A model generated the notes under the pieces. That model made no database searches and had not been told where the DNA came from. It was given only the letters and a program-made list of their open reading frames with translations. A program made the position numbers and the translations under genes. Shown piece after piece: positions 33,041 through 47,600 of a stretch of 64,000 nt of DNA. The DNA lies in NCBI GenBank assembly GCA_022577435.1, contig JAKOON010000085.1:67001-131000 (forward strand), written 5' to 3'. The stretch is from Embiotoca jacksoni (lineage: Eukaryota > Chordata > Actinopteri > Embiotocidae). Positions within the stretch are counted from its first letter, which is position 1. Each line of letters opens with the position of its first letter.

Positions 33041-36000
33041 CCAGTGTTGACGGAGGTTTGGTTGGCCTGTGTTCTCCTACCTGTCAGATTTCTGTGTCTG
33101 TATGGTTGTCTGATCAGTTTCTAGTTTATAATCCATACTATTGTCACAACGTGTGGACACGTCAAGCTGCTGAATCATCAGAATATTTCAACCACAGATG
33201 AGCAATCTCCTTCTGCTGTTTTCTATCTGACAGTTATGTTGCTGCCTGCTCTGCTTTGTGTTCTCGGTGTAGAAACGGTTGTGAGTTGTTGAAGTCTCTG
33301 ACTGTATTTGTGCTTCCAGCTGCTTCTAGAACATCTGGAGTGCCTGGTGTCTCGCCACGAGCGCAGCCTGAGGATGACGGTGGTGAAGAGACAGGCTCAG
33401 TCTCCTGCAGGTGTCTCCAGTGAGGTGGAGGTCCTGAAAGCCCTGAAGTCCCTGTTTGAACACCACAAAGCCCTCGATGAGAAGGTACAGCTGTTTGTCT
33501 GAGTGATCGTTCACACGTTTCATACTGAAAGACAAAGAGGAAGATTTGACTCCGTTTGTTTATATTTTGAAGGTGAGGGAGCGACTTCGTGTTGCCTTGG
33601 AGCGATGCAGCGCTTTGGAGGAGCAGCTCACCATGTCACACAAAGAAGTAAGACAACCCAACACGTTCAGAGAGAAGTCTGATAATCCCCCTCCAGCTGT
33701 TCACAATGCATCTTCATGGAGGGAGGTTCACCTGAGGGAGGTTCACCTGAGGGAGGTTCACCTGAGGGAGGTTCACCTGAGGGAGGTTCACCTGATGGAG
33801 GTTCACCTGAGGGAGGTTCACCTGATGGAGGTTCACCTGAGGGAGGTTCACCTGATGGAGGTTTACCTGATGGAGGTTCAGGTGCTCTTCAACCAGCTGC
33901 TAACCGTCCTCTGTGTTCTCCAGCTGGGTTACCTCAGGGAGCAGAGCAGCCAGAAGAGAGGCCTGGCAGACGGAACCAGCGAGGTCAACCACACCTCTGA
34001 GAACACACCGAGTACCAACGGCAAGGTGAGATCACTCAGATCAACACACCTCTGAACACCGAGTACCACCTCAAGGTGAGATCACTCCAACTGGGCGACA
34101 GCTGCTGACGTGATAGATGATGAGCATCTGATCAGCAAAGGAAATTAAATTGTAACTGATTAAATTAATCCTGGTTACATACCGTGTAATTATTGTTCAT
34201 TTGTTAAAGATTGTGAACTTTCTGGAGGTGCAGAAGTGACATGAAATTCTTCTCTTAGTATGTTTTGTCACAAACATTCACAGCAAATACTTTTAGGACT
34301 TAAGTCTGTTAAAAACACAACTAGAAGGTTCATAATGTATGACTGCATCATTGATCTTTGTGTTTTCTTTAAATTCTTCCACTGATTCACAGAATTGAAC
34401 ATTTCTGTTGCGTTACCAGAAGATTAAATGTGTAACACTGCATCATCTTCATACAAGCACAGAGGAAATAGAACTAATAGAAACAGTCCAGCTGACTGCT
34501 GACACCTCGTTCTGCAGCAAGCCTTCAGACGATGAGCTGTGACATCAGATAATCAGTGCAGCAGGTGCAGCAGGTGCTGCATATCTTTGTGTTCATAAGA
34601 AGGTTGTTCTGTAGCACATTTGTTCTTCATGAAGGTTCCCTGAGTCCTGCATGGGGTCTGTGTAACCATCTGAATGTACCTTGATGCTCCCACAGCGGTC
34701 GTCAGACGGCTCCCTCAGCCAGGAGGAGGAGTCTGGCTTCGGGAAGGCGGGCGAGCTCCAAGAGGTGGTGGAGCGTCAGACGGCCGATCTGGGCCAGATG
34801 AAGGAGCGCATGGCCGCCATGGTGTCACGCATCAACGAGCTGGAGGAGGACCTGGACACGGCCAGGAAGGACCTCATCAAGTCTGAGGATATGAACACAC
34901 GACTACAGAGAGACCTGAGAGAGGTAGAGGGGGGCGGGGCCTGTGTCTAACCTCAACCTGGCATCAAGTGGGAGCCAGTTTCCACTCTTTAAATCCAACT
35001 TTTACATCTAAACATAATACGGTTAACGGTTCTTTAGGTGGTGAATTCTCACTGACATCGTCACAGAGATCACATCCATTAAATGTTGTGTAGAATATAA
35101 AGAGTATGAAGAACAATGTGAGGGAGGTTCATACGTCGTCTCCTGCTCCTCTGAAGATGCTCAGACAGACGACGGTAGATAATAGTCAGGGATGTGTGTG
35201 TTTAGTCGATGGCTCAGAAGGAGGACATGGAGGAGAGGATCACCACCCTGGAGAAACGCTACCTGGCAGCTCAGCGGGAGGCCACCTCCGTCCACGATCT
35301 CAACGACAAGTTGGAGAACGAAGTGGCCAACAAGGACTCTCTGTTCAGACAGGTAGGTGTCCTGCTGTCTGTACTTTTACTCCTGATGTCTGTAACCATC
35401 CACCACTACAGTCCAACATGTGATGTTGGTGTTTCAGTGTGAGCGTTGTCGTCTATCAGGAACCTCCTGCAGTTCTCTTTCACAGTTTTCCGGCTCCTGA
35501 TAATGAATTCTTTCTACATTCACTCTCTGAACAGGAAGACTGTTTCCTTACGCGTCCTCACTGGAGATGGACACGTCTGTCTCCTCCTTCTTCTTCTGGC
35601 TTTTGTCTTGTCTTTGTGTCACTTTGAATGCACTCTTCACTTCCTGCCCCCCACCTCCCCCTGTGCCATCCGTCCACCCAGTCTCCTCCCTGTCTCCTCC
35701 GCGTCTCCTCCACGTCTCCTCTCTGTCTCTCTTCTCTGTCTCTCCTCTCTGTCTCCTCTGCATCTCCTCTGCGTGTCCTCCGCGTCTCCTCTGCGTGTCC
35801 TCTGTGTGTCCTCTGCGTGTCCTCCGCGTCTCCTCTGCGTGTCCTCTGTGTGTCCTCTGCGTGTCCTCTCTGTCTCCTCTGTCTCCTCTCTGTCTCCTCT
35901 GCGTGTCCTCTGTGTCTCCTCTCTGTCTCCTCTGTGTCTCCTCTCTGTCTCCTCCGCGTCTCCTCTCCGTCTCCTCCGCGTCTCCTCTGTGTGTCCTCTC

Positions 36001-39000
36001 TGTCTCCTCTGCGTCTCCTCTTTGTCTCCTCTGCGTCTCCTCTTTGTCTCCTCTGCGTCTCCTCCGCGTCTCCTCCGCGTCTCCTCTGCGTGTCCTCTCT
36101 GTCTCCTCTGCGTCTCCTCCGCGTGTCCTCTCTGTCTCCTCTGCGTCTCCTCCGCGTCTCCTCTCTGTCTCCTCTGCGTCTCCTCCGCGTCTCCTCTCTG
36201 TCTCCTCTGCGTCTCCTCTGCGTCTCCTCTTTGTCTCCTCTGCGTCTCATCTGCGTGTCCTCTCTGTCTCCTCTGCGTCTCCTCCGCGTCTCCTCTGTGT
36301 GTCCTCTCTGTCTCCTCCGCGTCTCCTCTCTGTCTCCTCTCCGTCTCCTCTGCGTCTCCTCTGCGTCTCCTCTGCGTCTCCTCTCTGTCTCCTCTGCGTC
36401 TCCTCCGCGTCTCCTCCGCATCTCCTCTGCGTCTCCTCTGCGTCTCCTCCGCGTCTCCTCTGCGTGTCCTCTCTGTCTCCTCTGCGTCTCCTCTCTGTCT
36501 CCTCTCTGTCTCCTCTGCGTCTCCTCTTTGTCTCCTCTCCGTCTCCTCTCCGTCTCCTCTGCGTGTCCTCTCTGTCTCCTCTGCGTCTCCTCCGCGTCTC
36601 CTCTGTGTGTCCTCTCTGTCTCCTCTTTGTCTCCTCTGCGTCTCCTCTTTGTCTCCTCTCTGTCTCCTCTGCGTCTCCTCTCTGTCTCCTCTCTGTCTCC
36701 TCTGTGTCTCCTCTTTGTCTCCTCTCCGTCTCCTCTCCGTCTCCTCTGCGTGTCCTCTCTGTCTCCTCTGCGTCTCCTCTGCGTCTCCTCTGCGTGTCCT
36801 GTCTGTGCCCTGCTGATCTAACTAACCCGGCAGTAAGACAGCAGTGTTTGAGGTGTTGACTGTACGTTGTTTGTGGTAGACGGAGGACAGGAACCGGCAG
36901 CTCCAGGAGAAGCTGGAACTGGCTGAACAGAAGCTACAGCAGACCATCCGCAAGGCGGAGACGCTGCCTGAGGTGGAGGCGGAGCTCGCCCAGCGGGTGG
37001 CTGCCCTCACAAAGGTACCTGCACCTTTGCTCTGCATTGTGCACGTCTCAGTGCAGCTTTTTAACACCTTCTTTTTAAATGGTGGCAAACATAAAACATA
37101 AACACCTCTAACACACATAATGAAACCAGCATTAATAGATCTGTTCCTTTAGACCTCAACAATCAGCATTAATAGATCTGTTCCTTTAGACCTCAACAAT
37201 CAGCATTAATAGATCTGTTCCTTTAGACCTCAACAATCAGCATTAATAGATCTGTTCCTTTAGACCTCAACAATCAGCACGGCCCTGCAGACGCTGCTGA
37301 GGAAGACATTGTTTACGTTGCTCCACCTATTTTTAGACATTAGATTGTGTTTTTACCCATTTATAGTTGGAGTCTTTGTCTTGGACAACACTTCCTGCTG
37401 CTCGACTCTCTGACACTCAGCTCCTTATTAGTATCACATCTGGCTCAGCTTCATTCTTATTCTCATCTGAACCTCCTGCTTTAGAGTTGATTACACAAAG
37501 TGTGAGTAATACTTTACATGTATTGTTTCACCTGTTGTCCACCATGTTTTGACAAACCTCTCCACCCTTTAAGTCTTCAGTATCATGTCCACCTGAAGCT
37601 GTTTCCTCCATGAATATTTAATGACTCTGATCATTTCCTGTGTACTGCAGTTTAAATAATGTAGTTGTCACATCACAGCAGACAGACATGCTCAGACCTT
37701 GGTATGTTTTATCTCCTCCATCCAGCTCTGGGACATGAATCATACATGATTCACCTATAGCACAGTTTGTCCATCATCAGTCTGTGTTTTCCAAGTTGCT
37801 CCTCATCACGTCTTCAGATGGTCTCTGTCCTCTGTCTCTTTAAAGTCCTCCTCATTATTTGATCTATTGTCTGTCTTCTACCTCCTTTAACTCTGCTCAG
37901 CTCTGTTTAAATGGATGTCTTCTCATTTCTCTCCATCATGCTGTCTTTGTTCAGTCTTCACGCTGCTCCCTCCACCTCTATGTCAAACCTCATAGTGTGT
38001 TCTGTGTGGCTCCAAAGGCTCTAAGACTCTGAAGAAGGTAGACCAGCTTCATACACAGAGTTCAACCTGTGACCCCTAGATCCTGGACATTAACCTGTAA
38101 CCCCTAGATCCTGGACATTAACCTGTAACCCCTAGATCCTGGACATTAACCTGTAACCCCTAGATACTGGACATTAACCTGTGACCCCTAGATACTGGAC
38201 ATTAACCTGTAACCCCTAGATCCTGGACATTAACCTGTAACCCCTAGATCCTGGACATTAACCTGTAACCCCTAGATCCTGGACATTAACCTGTAACCCC
38301 TAGATACTGGACATTAACCTGTAACCCCTAGATACTGGACATTAACCTGTAACCCCTAGATCCTGGACATTAACCTGTAACCCCTAGATACTGGACATTA
38401 ACCTGTAACCCCTAGATCCTGGACATTAACCTGTAACCCCTAGATACTGGACATTAACCTATGACCCCTAGATCCTGGACATTAACCTGTAACCCCTAGA
38501 TCCTGGACATTAACCTGTAACCCCTAGATCCTGGACATTAACCTGTAACCCCTAGATCCTGGACATTAACCTGTGACCCCTAGATACTGGACATTAACCT
38601 GTGACCCCTAGATACTGGACATTAACCTGTGACCCCTAGATACTGGACATTAACCTGTAACCCCTAGATCCTGGACATTAACCTATGACCCCCAGATCCT
38701 GGACATTAACCTATGACCCCCAGATCCTGGACATTAACCTGTGACCCCCAGATACTGGACATTAACCTGTGACCCCCAGATACTGGACATTAACCTGTAA
38801 CCCCTAGATCCTGGACATTAACCTGTAACCCCTAGATACTGGACATTAACCTGTGACCCCTAGATACTGGACATTAACCTGTAACCCCTAGATACTGGAC
38901 ATTAACCTGTGACCCCTAGATCCTGGACATTAACCTGTAACCCCTAGATACTGGACATTAACCTGTAACCCCTAGATCCTGGACATTAACCTGTAACCCC

Positions 39001-41023
39001 TAGATACTGGACATTAACCTGTAACCCCTAGATACTGGACATTAACCTATGACCCCTAGATCCTGGACATTAACCTGTAACCCCTAGATCCTGGACATTA
39101 ACCTGTAACCCCTAGATCCTGGACATTAACCTGTAACCCCTAGATCCTGGACATTAACCTGTGACCCCTAGATACTGGACATTAACCTGTGACCCCTAGA
39201 TACTGGACATTAACCTGTGACCCCTAGATACTGGACATTAACCTGTAACCCCTAGATCCTGGACATTAACCTATGACCCCCAGATCCTGGACATTAACCT
39301 ATGACCCCCAGATCCTGGACATTAACCTGTGACCCCCAGATACTGGACATTAACCTGTGACCCCCAGATACTGGACATTAACCTGTAACCCCTAGATCCT
39401 GGACATTAACCTGTAACCCCTAGATACTGGACATTAACCTGTGACCCCTAGATACTGGACATTAACCTGTAACCCCTAGATACTGGACATTAACCTGTGA
39501 CCCCTAGATCCTGGACATTAACCTGTAACCCCTAGATACTGGACATTAACCTGTAACCCCTAGATCCTGGACATTAACCTGTAACCCCTAGATACTGGAC
39601 ATTAACCTGTAACCCCTAGATCCTGGACATTAACCTGTAACCCCTAGATACTGGACATTAACCTGTGACCCCTAGATCCTGGACATTAACCTGTAACCCC
39701 TAGATACTGGACATTAACCTGTGACCCCCAGATACTGGACATTAACCTGTGACCCCTAGATCCTGGACATTAACCTATGACCCCTAGATACTGGACATTA
39801 ACCTATGACCCCTAGATCCTGGACATTAACCTGTAACCCCTAGATACTGGACATTAACCTGTAACCCCTAGATACTGGACATTAACCTGTAACCCCTAGA
39901 TCCTGGACATTAACCTGTAACCCCTAGATACTGGACATTAACCTATGACCCCCAGATCCTGGACATTAACCTGTGACCCCCAGATACTGGACATTAACCT
40001 GTGACCCCCAGATACTGGACATTAACCTGTAACCCCTAGATCCTGGACATTAACCTGTAACCCCTAGATACTGGACATTAACCTGTGACCCCCAGATACT
40101 GGACATTAACCTGTAACCCCTAGATCCTGGACATTAACCTATGACCCCTAGATACTGGACATTAACCTATGACCCCTAGATCCTGGACATTAACCTGTAA
40201 CCCCTAGATACTGGACATTAACCTGTAACCCCTAGATCCTGGACATTAACCTGTAACCCCTAGATACTGGACATTAACCTGTAACCCCTAGATACTGGAC
40301 ATTAACCTGTGACCCCTAGATCCTGGACATTAACCTGTAACCCCTAGATACTGGACATTAACCTGTAACCCCTAGATACTGGACATTAACCTGTGACCCC
40401 TAGATCCTGGACATTAACCTGTGACCCCTAGATCCTGGACATTAACCTGTAACCCCTAGATACTGGACATTAACCAATACCAGCTGGGTTTATTATATAT
40501 GCAGAAGTCAAAAAGTCAAAAAAAGAGAAACAGCTTCCTGGTTGAGTGCAGTGTCAGACTTCTTATTAAAATACTGTGGTACCCTGTTGGACCTGACCCC
40601 GACCCCTGACCCCTGACCCCTGAGCCCTGAGCCGGTTCTGTCTGCGTGTCTGTGCTTCATGTGCTGCTGAGCTGTGCTGACCTTCATGCTGGTTCCCCTC
40701 CTCTTTCCTCAAATACAGAAAAAACTAAATTTTGGTGTCTAACATAAACAGGAAGTGCCAAGTGATTTAGTCAGACTGCTGGAGGCCCCGCCCATCAGAG
40801 CTGCTCCAATAATCAGCCTGCTGGCTGTGACATAAATAACAACCAATACACTGGTTATATTTTTTATTTTGTCTCACTGCAGATGAAGTATTGTTTAATG
40901 ATCTGATGCTCCATTATAAAACCTATTTGTATATGATGGATGAAGTCTCTGGTAGATCTGGTGAAGTGTTTGTGTGTCTGTCTGCTTCACTGCATGTTGT
41001 TGTATCGTCTATCTGTAAGTTCC

Positions 41024-41086
<63 letters not shown>

Positions 41087-41570
41087 TGAGTCCATCCTGA
41101 AGGACTCCAGCTTCATCCTTAACCTCAAACTGTCAGTCCTGCACAACTGCAGTTGTACAGGGACTGGATGACCCGTTGCAACGGGTCCGGCACAACATGG
41201 CTGCTCCATGTTGTTTCTCCGGGCTGAGCCCGTCCGGGCCTCATGGCTGAAGTCCCGGCCACCAGACGCTCCCCAGCGAGCTCCCCTCCCAGGTCTGGCT
41301 CCGGGAGGATGCCCCGGTTTCCCTGATCCGGCCGAGGTGACCTCAGACCGGCTGCTGTTCATCAGGGTCTTTAGAACCGCTCTTAGTCTGGACTCTCCCC
41401 TGAGACCAGTTCACCTTCAGAGACCCGACCAGGAGCTGATGACCCGACATCACAGCTCCCAGATCACTGAGCCACTCAAACACCTCCACCACGTTAAGGT
41501 GGTGGTTCGTGGAATAGGTCTGGTTTAAGACACACTCAGCCCTTAGAGGGTTCAATAATTCTAATAATAA

Positions 41571-41625
<55 letters not shown>

Positions 41626-44600
41626 ATAGATCAAACTACAGGAATATATTCTACAGGATGAAGGTTTCCAATCACTGTCCTCTACTTTCAGGCAGAGGAG
41701 CGTCACGGTAATGTGGAGGAGAGACTGAGGCAGCTGGAGGCCCAGCTGGAGGAGAAGAACCAGGAGCTACTCAGGGTGAGGAGGAGGAGGAGGAGGAGGA
41801 GGAGGAGGAGGAGCTCAAACATGTTGGTTGTGTTAAAATGCTGCTCGTGTGTTTTTACAGGCCCGACAGAGAGAGAAGATGAATGAAGAACACAACAAGC
41901 GTCTGTCAGAGACGGTGGACAAGCTGCTGTCTGAGTCCAACGAGAGGCTGCAGCTGCACCTGAAGGAGAGGATGTCTGCTCTGGAGGACAAGGTGAGGGC
42001 TGGAGTTTAAGGTCGGGAGGGCCGGAGTTTAAGGTCGGGAGGGCCGGAGTTTAAGGTCGGGAAGGCTGTAGTTTAAGGTCGGGAGGGCCGGAGTTTAAGG
42101 TTGGGAGGGCCGGAGTTTAAGGTCGGGAAGGCCGGAGTTTAAAGTCAGGAAGGCCGCAGTTTAAAGTCAGGAAGGCCGCAGTTTAAGGTCAGAAAGGCCG
42201 TAGTTTAAGGTCGGGAAGGCCGGATTAAGGTCGGGAAGGCCGCAGTTTAAGGTCGGGAAGGCCGCAGTTTAAAGTCAGGAAGGCCGTAGTTTAAGGTCAG
42301 GAAGTCCGTAGTTTAAGGTCAGGAAGGCCGGATTAAGGTCGGGAAGGCTGCAGTTTAAGGTCGGGAAGGCCGCAGTTTAAGGTCGGGAAGGCCGCAGTTT
42401 AAAGTCAGGAAGGCCGCAGTTTAAAGTCAGGAAGGCCGCAGCTTAAGGTCGGGAAGGCCGCAGCTTAAAGTCGGGAAGGCCGCAGCTTAAGGTCGGGAAG
42501 GCCGCAGTTTAAGGTCGGGAAGGCCGCAGCTTAAAGTCAGGTGGTGAACACACCACAGTATTAAAGCTCGAGAAGTATTTATTGTTGGTGTTTATTCTCT
42601 CTGTGATCATTCTTCCTGTTCTTCTTCAGAACGCCCTGATTAGAGAACTGGATCACACCAAGAAGCTCATAGAGGAGTCTCACCACGAGAAGGTAACCAG
42701 GAGTATTAGTGTCAGTACTATAATGTGTACCCGTCCTCTCCTCCAGGAGCAGCTCCTGATCCAGATGAGGAGTATTAGTGTCAGTACTATAATGTGTACC
42801 CGTCCTCTCCTCCAGGAGCAGCTCCTGATCCAGATAGAGACGATGAGGGCCGAGAGCGAACAGGGTCGCAGCAGGAGCAACTCCTTACTTCATGGGTGAG
42901 CTGTTATCTGGCTGCGTTCAGAGTTTTAATCTTCTAACATCTCTTTAACTTTCCTGACTGGTGAGTTTGGGTTTTCCAGGCGGTCCCAGCTGGGCAGTAC
43001 TCCAGATTTCAGGTATCCGGTGTCTGCGTCCTCCATGATGGACAATAACTCGGACCATTATGGCAGCGCTCTGGTCCTGAGGCGCCCTCAGAAAGGCCGA
43101 TTGGCAGCGATGCGGGACGAACCGTCCAAGGTGACCTCATCTTCTTCATAAAACCTGCAATGAACACCGTACAACATTACCAATGAACACTGTACAACAT
43201 TACCAATGAACACTGTACAACATTACCAATGAACACTGTACAACATTACTAATGAACACTGTACAACATTACTAATGAACACCGTACAACATTACCAATG
43301 AACACTGTACAACATTACTAATGAACACTGTACAACATTACTAATGAACACCGTACAACATTACTAATGAACACTGTACAACATTACCAATGAACACTGT
43401 ACAACATTACTAATGAACACTGTACAACATTACCAATGAACACTGTACAACATTACCAATGAACACTGTACAACATTACTAATGAACACTGTACAACATT
43501 ACTAATGAACACTGTACAACATTACCAATGAACACTGTACAACATTACTAATGAACACTGTACAACATTACTAATGAACACTGTACAACATTACCAATGA
43601 ACACTGTACAACATTACTAATGAACACTGTACAACATTACCAATGAACACTGTACAACATTACCAATGAACACTGTACAACATTACTAATGAACACTGTA
43701 CAACATTACTAATGAACACTGTACAACATTACTAATGAACACCGTACAACATTACCAATGAACACTGTACAACATTACTAATGAACACTGTACAACATTA
43801 CTAATGAACACTGTACAACATTACCAATGAACACTGTACAACATTACTAATGAACACTGTACAACATTACCAATGAACACTGTACAACATTACCAATGAA
43901 CACTGTACAACATTACTAATGAACACTGTACAACATTACCAATGAACACTGTACAACATTACCACTGAACACTGTACAACATTACTACTGAACACTGTAC
44001 AACATTACTAATGAACACCGTACAACATTAATGAACACGTACAATATGACTAATGAACACCGTACAACATTACTAATGAACACTACAACATTATTAATGA
44101 ACACTCCAACTTTACAAATGAACACCGTACAACATTACTAATGAACACTACAACATTATTAATGAACACTCCAACTTTACAAATGAACACCGTACAACAT
44201 TACTAATGAACACTGTAAAACATTACTAATGAACACCGTACAACATTACTAATGAACACTGTAAAACATTAATGAATACCTACAACATGACTAATGAACA
44301 CCGTACAACATTACTGATGAACACTGTACAACATTACTAATGAACACTGTACAACATTACTGATGAACACCGTACAACATTACTAATGAACACCGTACAA
44401 CATTACTGATGAACACTGTACAACATTACTGATGAACACCGTACAACATTACTAATGAACACTGTACAACATTACTAATGAACACCGTACAACATTACTG
44501 ATGAACACTGTACAACATTACTGATGAACACCGTACAACATTACTGATGAACACTGTACAACATTACTCATGAACACCGTACAGCATTACTAATGAACAC

Positions 44601-47600
44601 TGTACAACATTACTAATGAACACGTACAACATTACTAATGAACACTGTACAACATTACTAATGAACACCGTACAACATTACTAATGAACACTGTACAACA
44701 TTACTCATGAACACGTACAACATTACTAATGAACACTGTACAACATTACTAATGAACACTGTACAACATTACTAATGAACACCGTACAACATTAATGAAC
44801 ACGTACAATATGACTAATGAACACCGTACAACATTACTGATGAACACTGTACAACATTACTCATGAACACGTACAACATTACTAATGAACACTGTACAAC
44901 ATTACTAATGAACACTGTACAACATTACTAATGAACACCGTACAACATTAATGAACACGTACAATATGACTAATGAACACCGTACAACATTACTAATGAA
45001 CACTACAACATTATTAATGAACACTCCAACTTTACAAATGAACACCGTACAACATTACTAATGAACACTGTAAAACATTACTAATGAACACCGTACAACA
45101 TTACTAATGAACACTACAACATTATTAATGAACACTCCAACTTTACAAATGAACACCGTACAACATTACTAATGAACACTGTAAAACATTATTAATGAAC
45201 ACTACAAAATTACTAATGAACACTGTACAACATTATTAATGAACGCTGTACAACATTATTAATGAACACTGTACAACATTATTAATGAACAGGGTACAAC
45301 ATTACTAATGAACACTGTACAACATTATTAATGAACGCTGTACAACATTATTAATGAACACTGTACAACATTATTAATGAACAGGGTACAACATTACTAA
45401 TGAACACCGTACAACATTATTAATGAACACCGTACAACATTATTAATGAACACTGTACAACATTATTAATGAACAGGGTACAACATTACTAATGAACACT
45501 GTACAACATTATTAATGAACACCGTACAACATTATTAATGAACACCGTACAACATTACCAATGAACACCGTACAACATGAACTCATGAACACTGCACATG
45601 AACTCATGAACACTGCACAACTTGAACTAATGATCAGCGGTAGATGCACTCTAACATCCACAGTTTCTGTTATCTGATCCTTGCTCCATTTATCTGATGA
45701 CGGTAGGTGAGAAGTAGATCTGAGCGATGAACACCCTCCTGGTGGAGGTTCTCTTCAAAATGTTTTCTGCAGATGAATTCTTGTTTTAATGTGTTTTCAT
45801 GTCCTCCTCTCTAATATAACATAACATGTCACCTGTACGGTGTTTTCCTTCCTTCCCCTGTGTGACTCTGATGATTTTTCTTCTTCTCCACTTCTTTCTT
45901 TGCTTCCATTGTGGACATCAGCGACATGTAAGTCAGTGAGCTGCAGATGATGACACGTCTGTGTGTGCTGTATGTTCAGCTTCCTGTCTTCTTCGTTATC
46001 ATCTTCTTCTCCCTTCATGATGTGCTCTGATGTCTGCGTGTCACCTGTATCCATGACTCCAGGTGCAGACGTTAAATGAGCAGGAGTGGGAGCGCATGCA
46101 GCAGGCCAACGTGCTGGCCAACGTGGCCCAAGCCTTCGAGAGTGACATGGACGCGTCAGACCTGGAGGAGGACCAGGAGACCATGTTCAGCTCGGTGGAC
46201 CTGCTGTCCCCTGCTGGTCAGGCCGATGCACAAACGCTGGCCTTAATGCTGCAGGAGCAGCTGGATGCTATAAACAATGAAATCAGGTAGCACCACTCGG
46301 ACCGCTCACCTCACGTCCCCTCGTTTTCTTCTTCTACATGATGACGTTCGCTCTCCTGTGGTTCCTCTGACCTGCAGGATGATCCAGGAGGAGAAGGAGA
46401 GCACGGCGATCCGGGCCGAGGAGATCGAGTGTCGGGTCGGCAGCGGAGACAGTCTGGGAGGACGCTTCCGCTCCATGAGCTCCATCCCTCCCTCGCTGTG
46501 TACCGGCTCCTCGTTGGGCAGCTCTCCGCCCGGGTCGGGTCACTCCACCCCCAGACGCATCCCCCGCAGCCCCAACAGAGAGCTGGACCGGATGGGGGTC
46601 ATGACCTTGGTAACACTTCCTTTACTTCCTGTATCCCACTCAGTATCAACAACTACACTGAGCAACATATTGAACTTTAGGAACAGACAGTGTGTGTTCC
46701 TGAACGCAGCACAGTGCTGCTTGTTGTTAACAATCATTTTATTTGTTTAACTTGAAGAGTGTTTGTGCTCCACGTTGATGTTGTGTATTAATTCCTCCTC
46801 TCATCAGTGTAACTGACCCCTCCCAACCCCCCCTTCACTGTAGCAGTATTGCTATGACCCTTGCATCATCCAGAGCTCCCTCTCCCAGCAGACTGTAACT
46901 TACCTGCCTTATGGTGCGACTGGCTTCAGCCCCCCCCCTCAGACCTATAGCTATGCTCCATACCTCCAGGTACCTGCAAAGCCCCCCTTCCCCCTTCCCT
47001 CCTCCCCCCTCCCTCCCTCCTACTGCAGCCTGTGTTCCTCCCTGGGTGGGTGCAGTCTGCCCCCTCCCGTGCCCCCCAGAGTATAATACAGGTATTATAA
47101 CAGGTATAATACAGGTATTATAATGGGTATAATAACAGGGATAATACAGGTATTATAACAAGTATAATAACGGGTATTATAACAGGGATAATAACAGGTA
47201 TAATACAGGTGTTATAACAGGTATAATACAGGTGTTATAACGGGTATAATGCAGGGATTTTAACGGGTATAATACAGGTATAATAACAACAGGGATAATA
47301 CAGGTATTATAACGGGTATAATACAGGTGTTATAACGGATATAATACAGGTATTATAACAGGTATAATACAGGGATTATAACGGCTATAAAACGTATTAT
47401 AACAGGTATAATACAGGTATTATAACACGTATAATACAGGTATAGTACAGGTATTATAACGGGTATAAAACGTATTATAACAGGTATAATACAGGTATGA
47501 TAACACATATAATACAGGTATAGTACAGGTATTATAACAGGTATAATACAGGTATAGTACAGGTATTATAACGGGTATAATACAGGTATAACGGGGATAA

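Noticed and set aside
35446..36859. Frames of 287-456 codons on both strands
   Set aside because: All derive from the CT-rich minisatellite in intron 7.
38062..45625. Possible CRISPR-like arrays
   Set aside because: Units abut without unique spacers and vary by point changes; the host is a vertebrate.
45797..46054. Minus-strand 85-codon frame before exon 14
   Set aside because: No supporting features; it is antisense to the pyrimidine-rich intron end.
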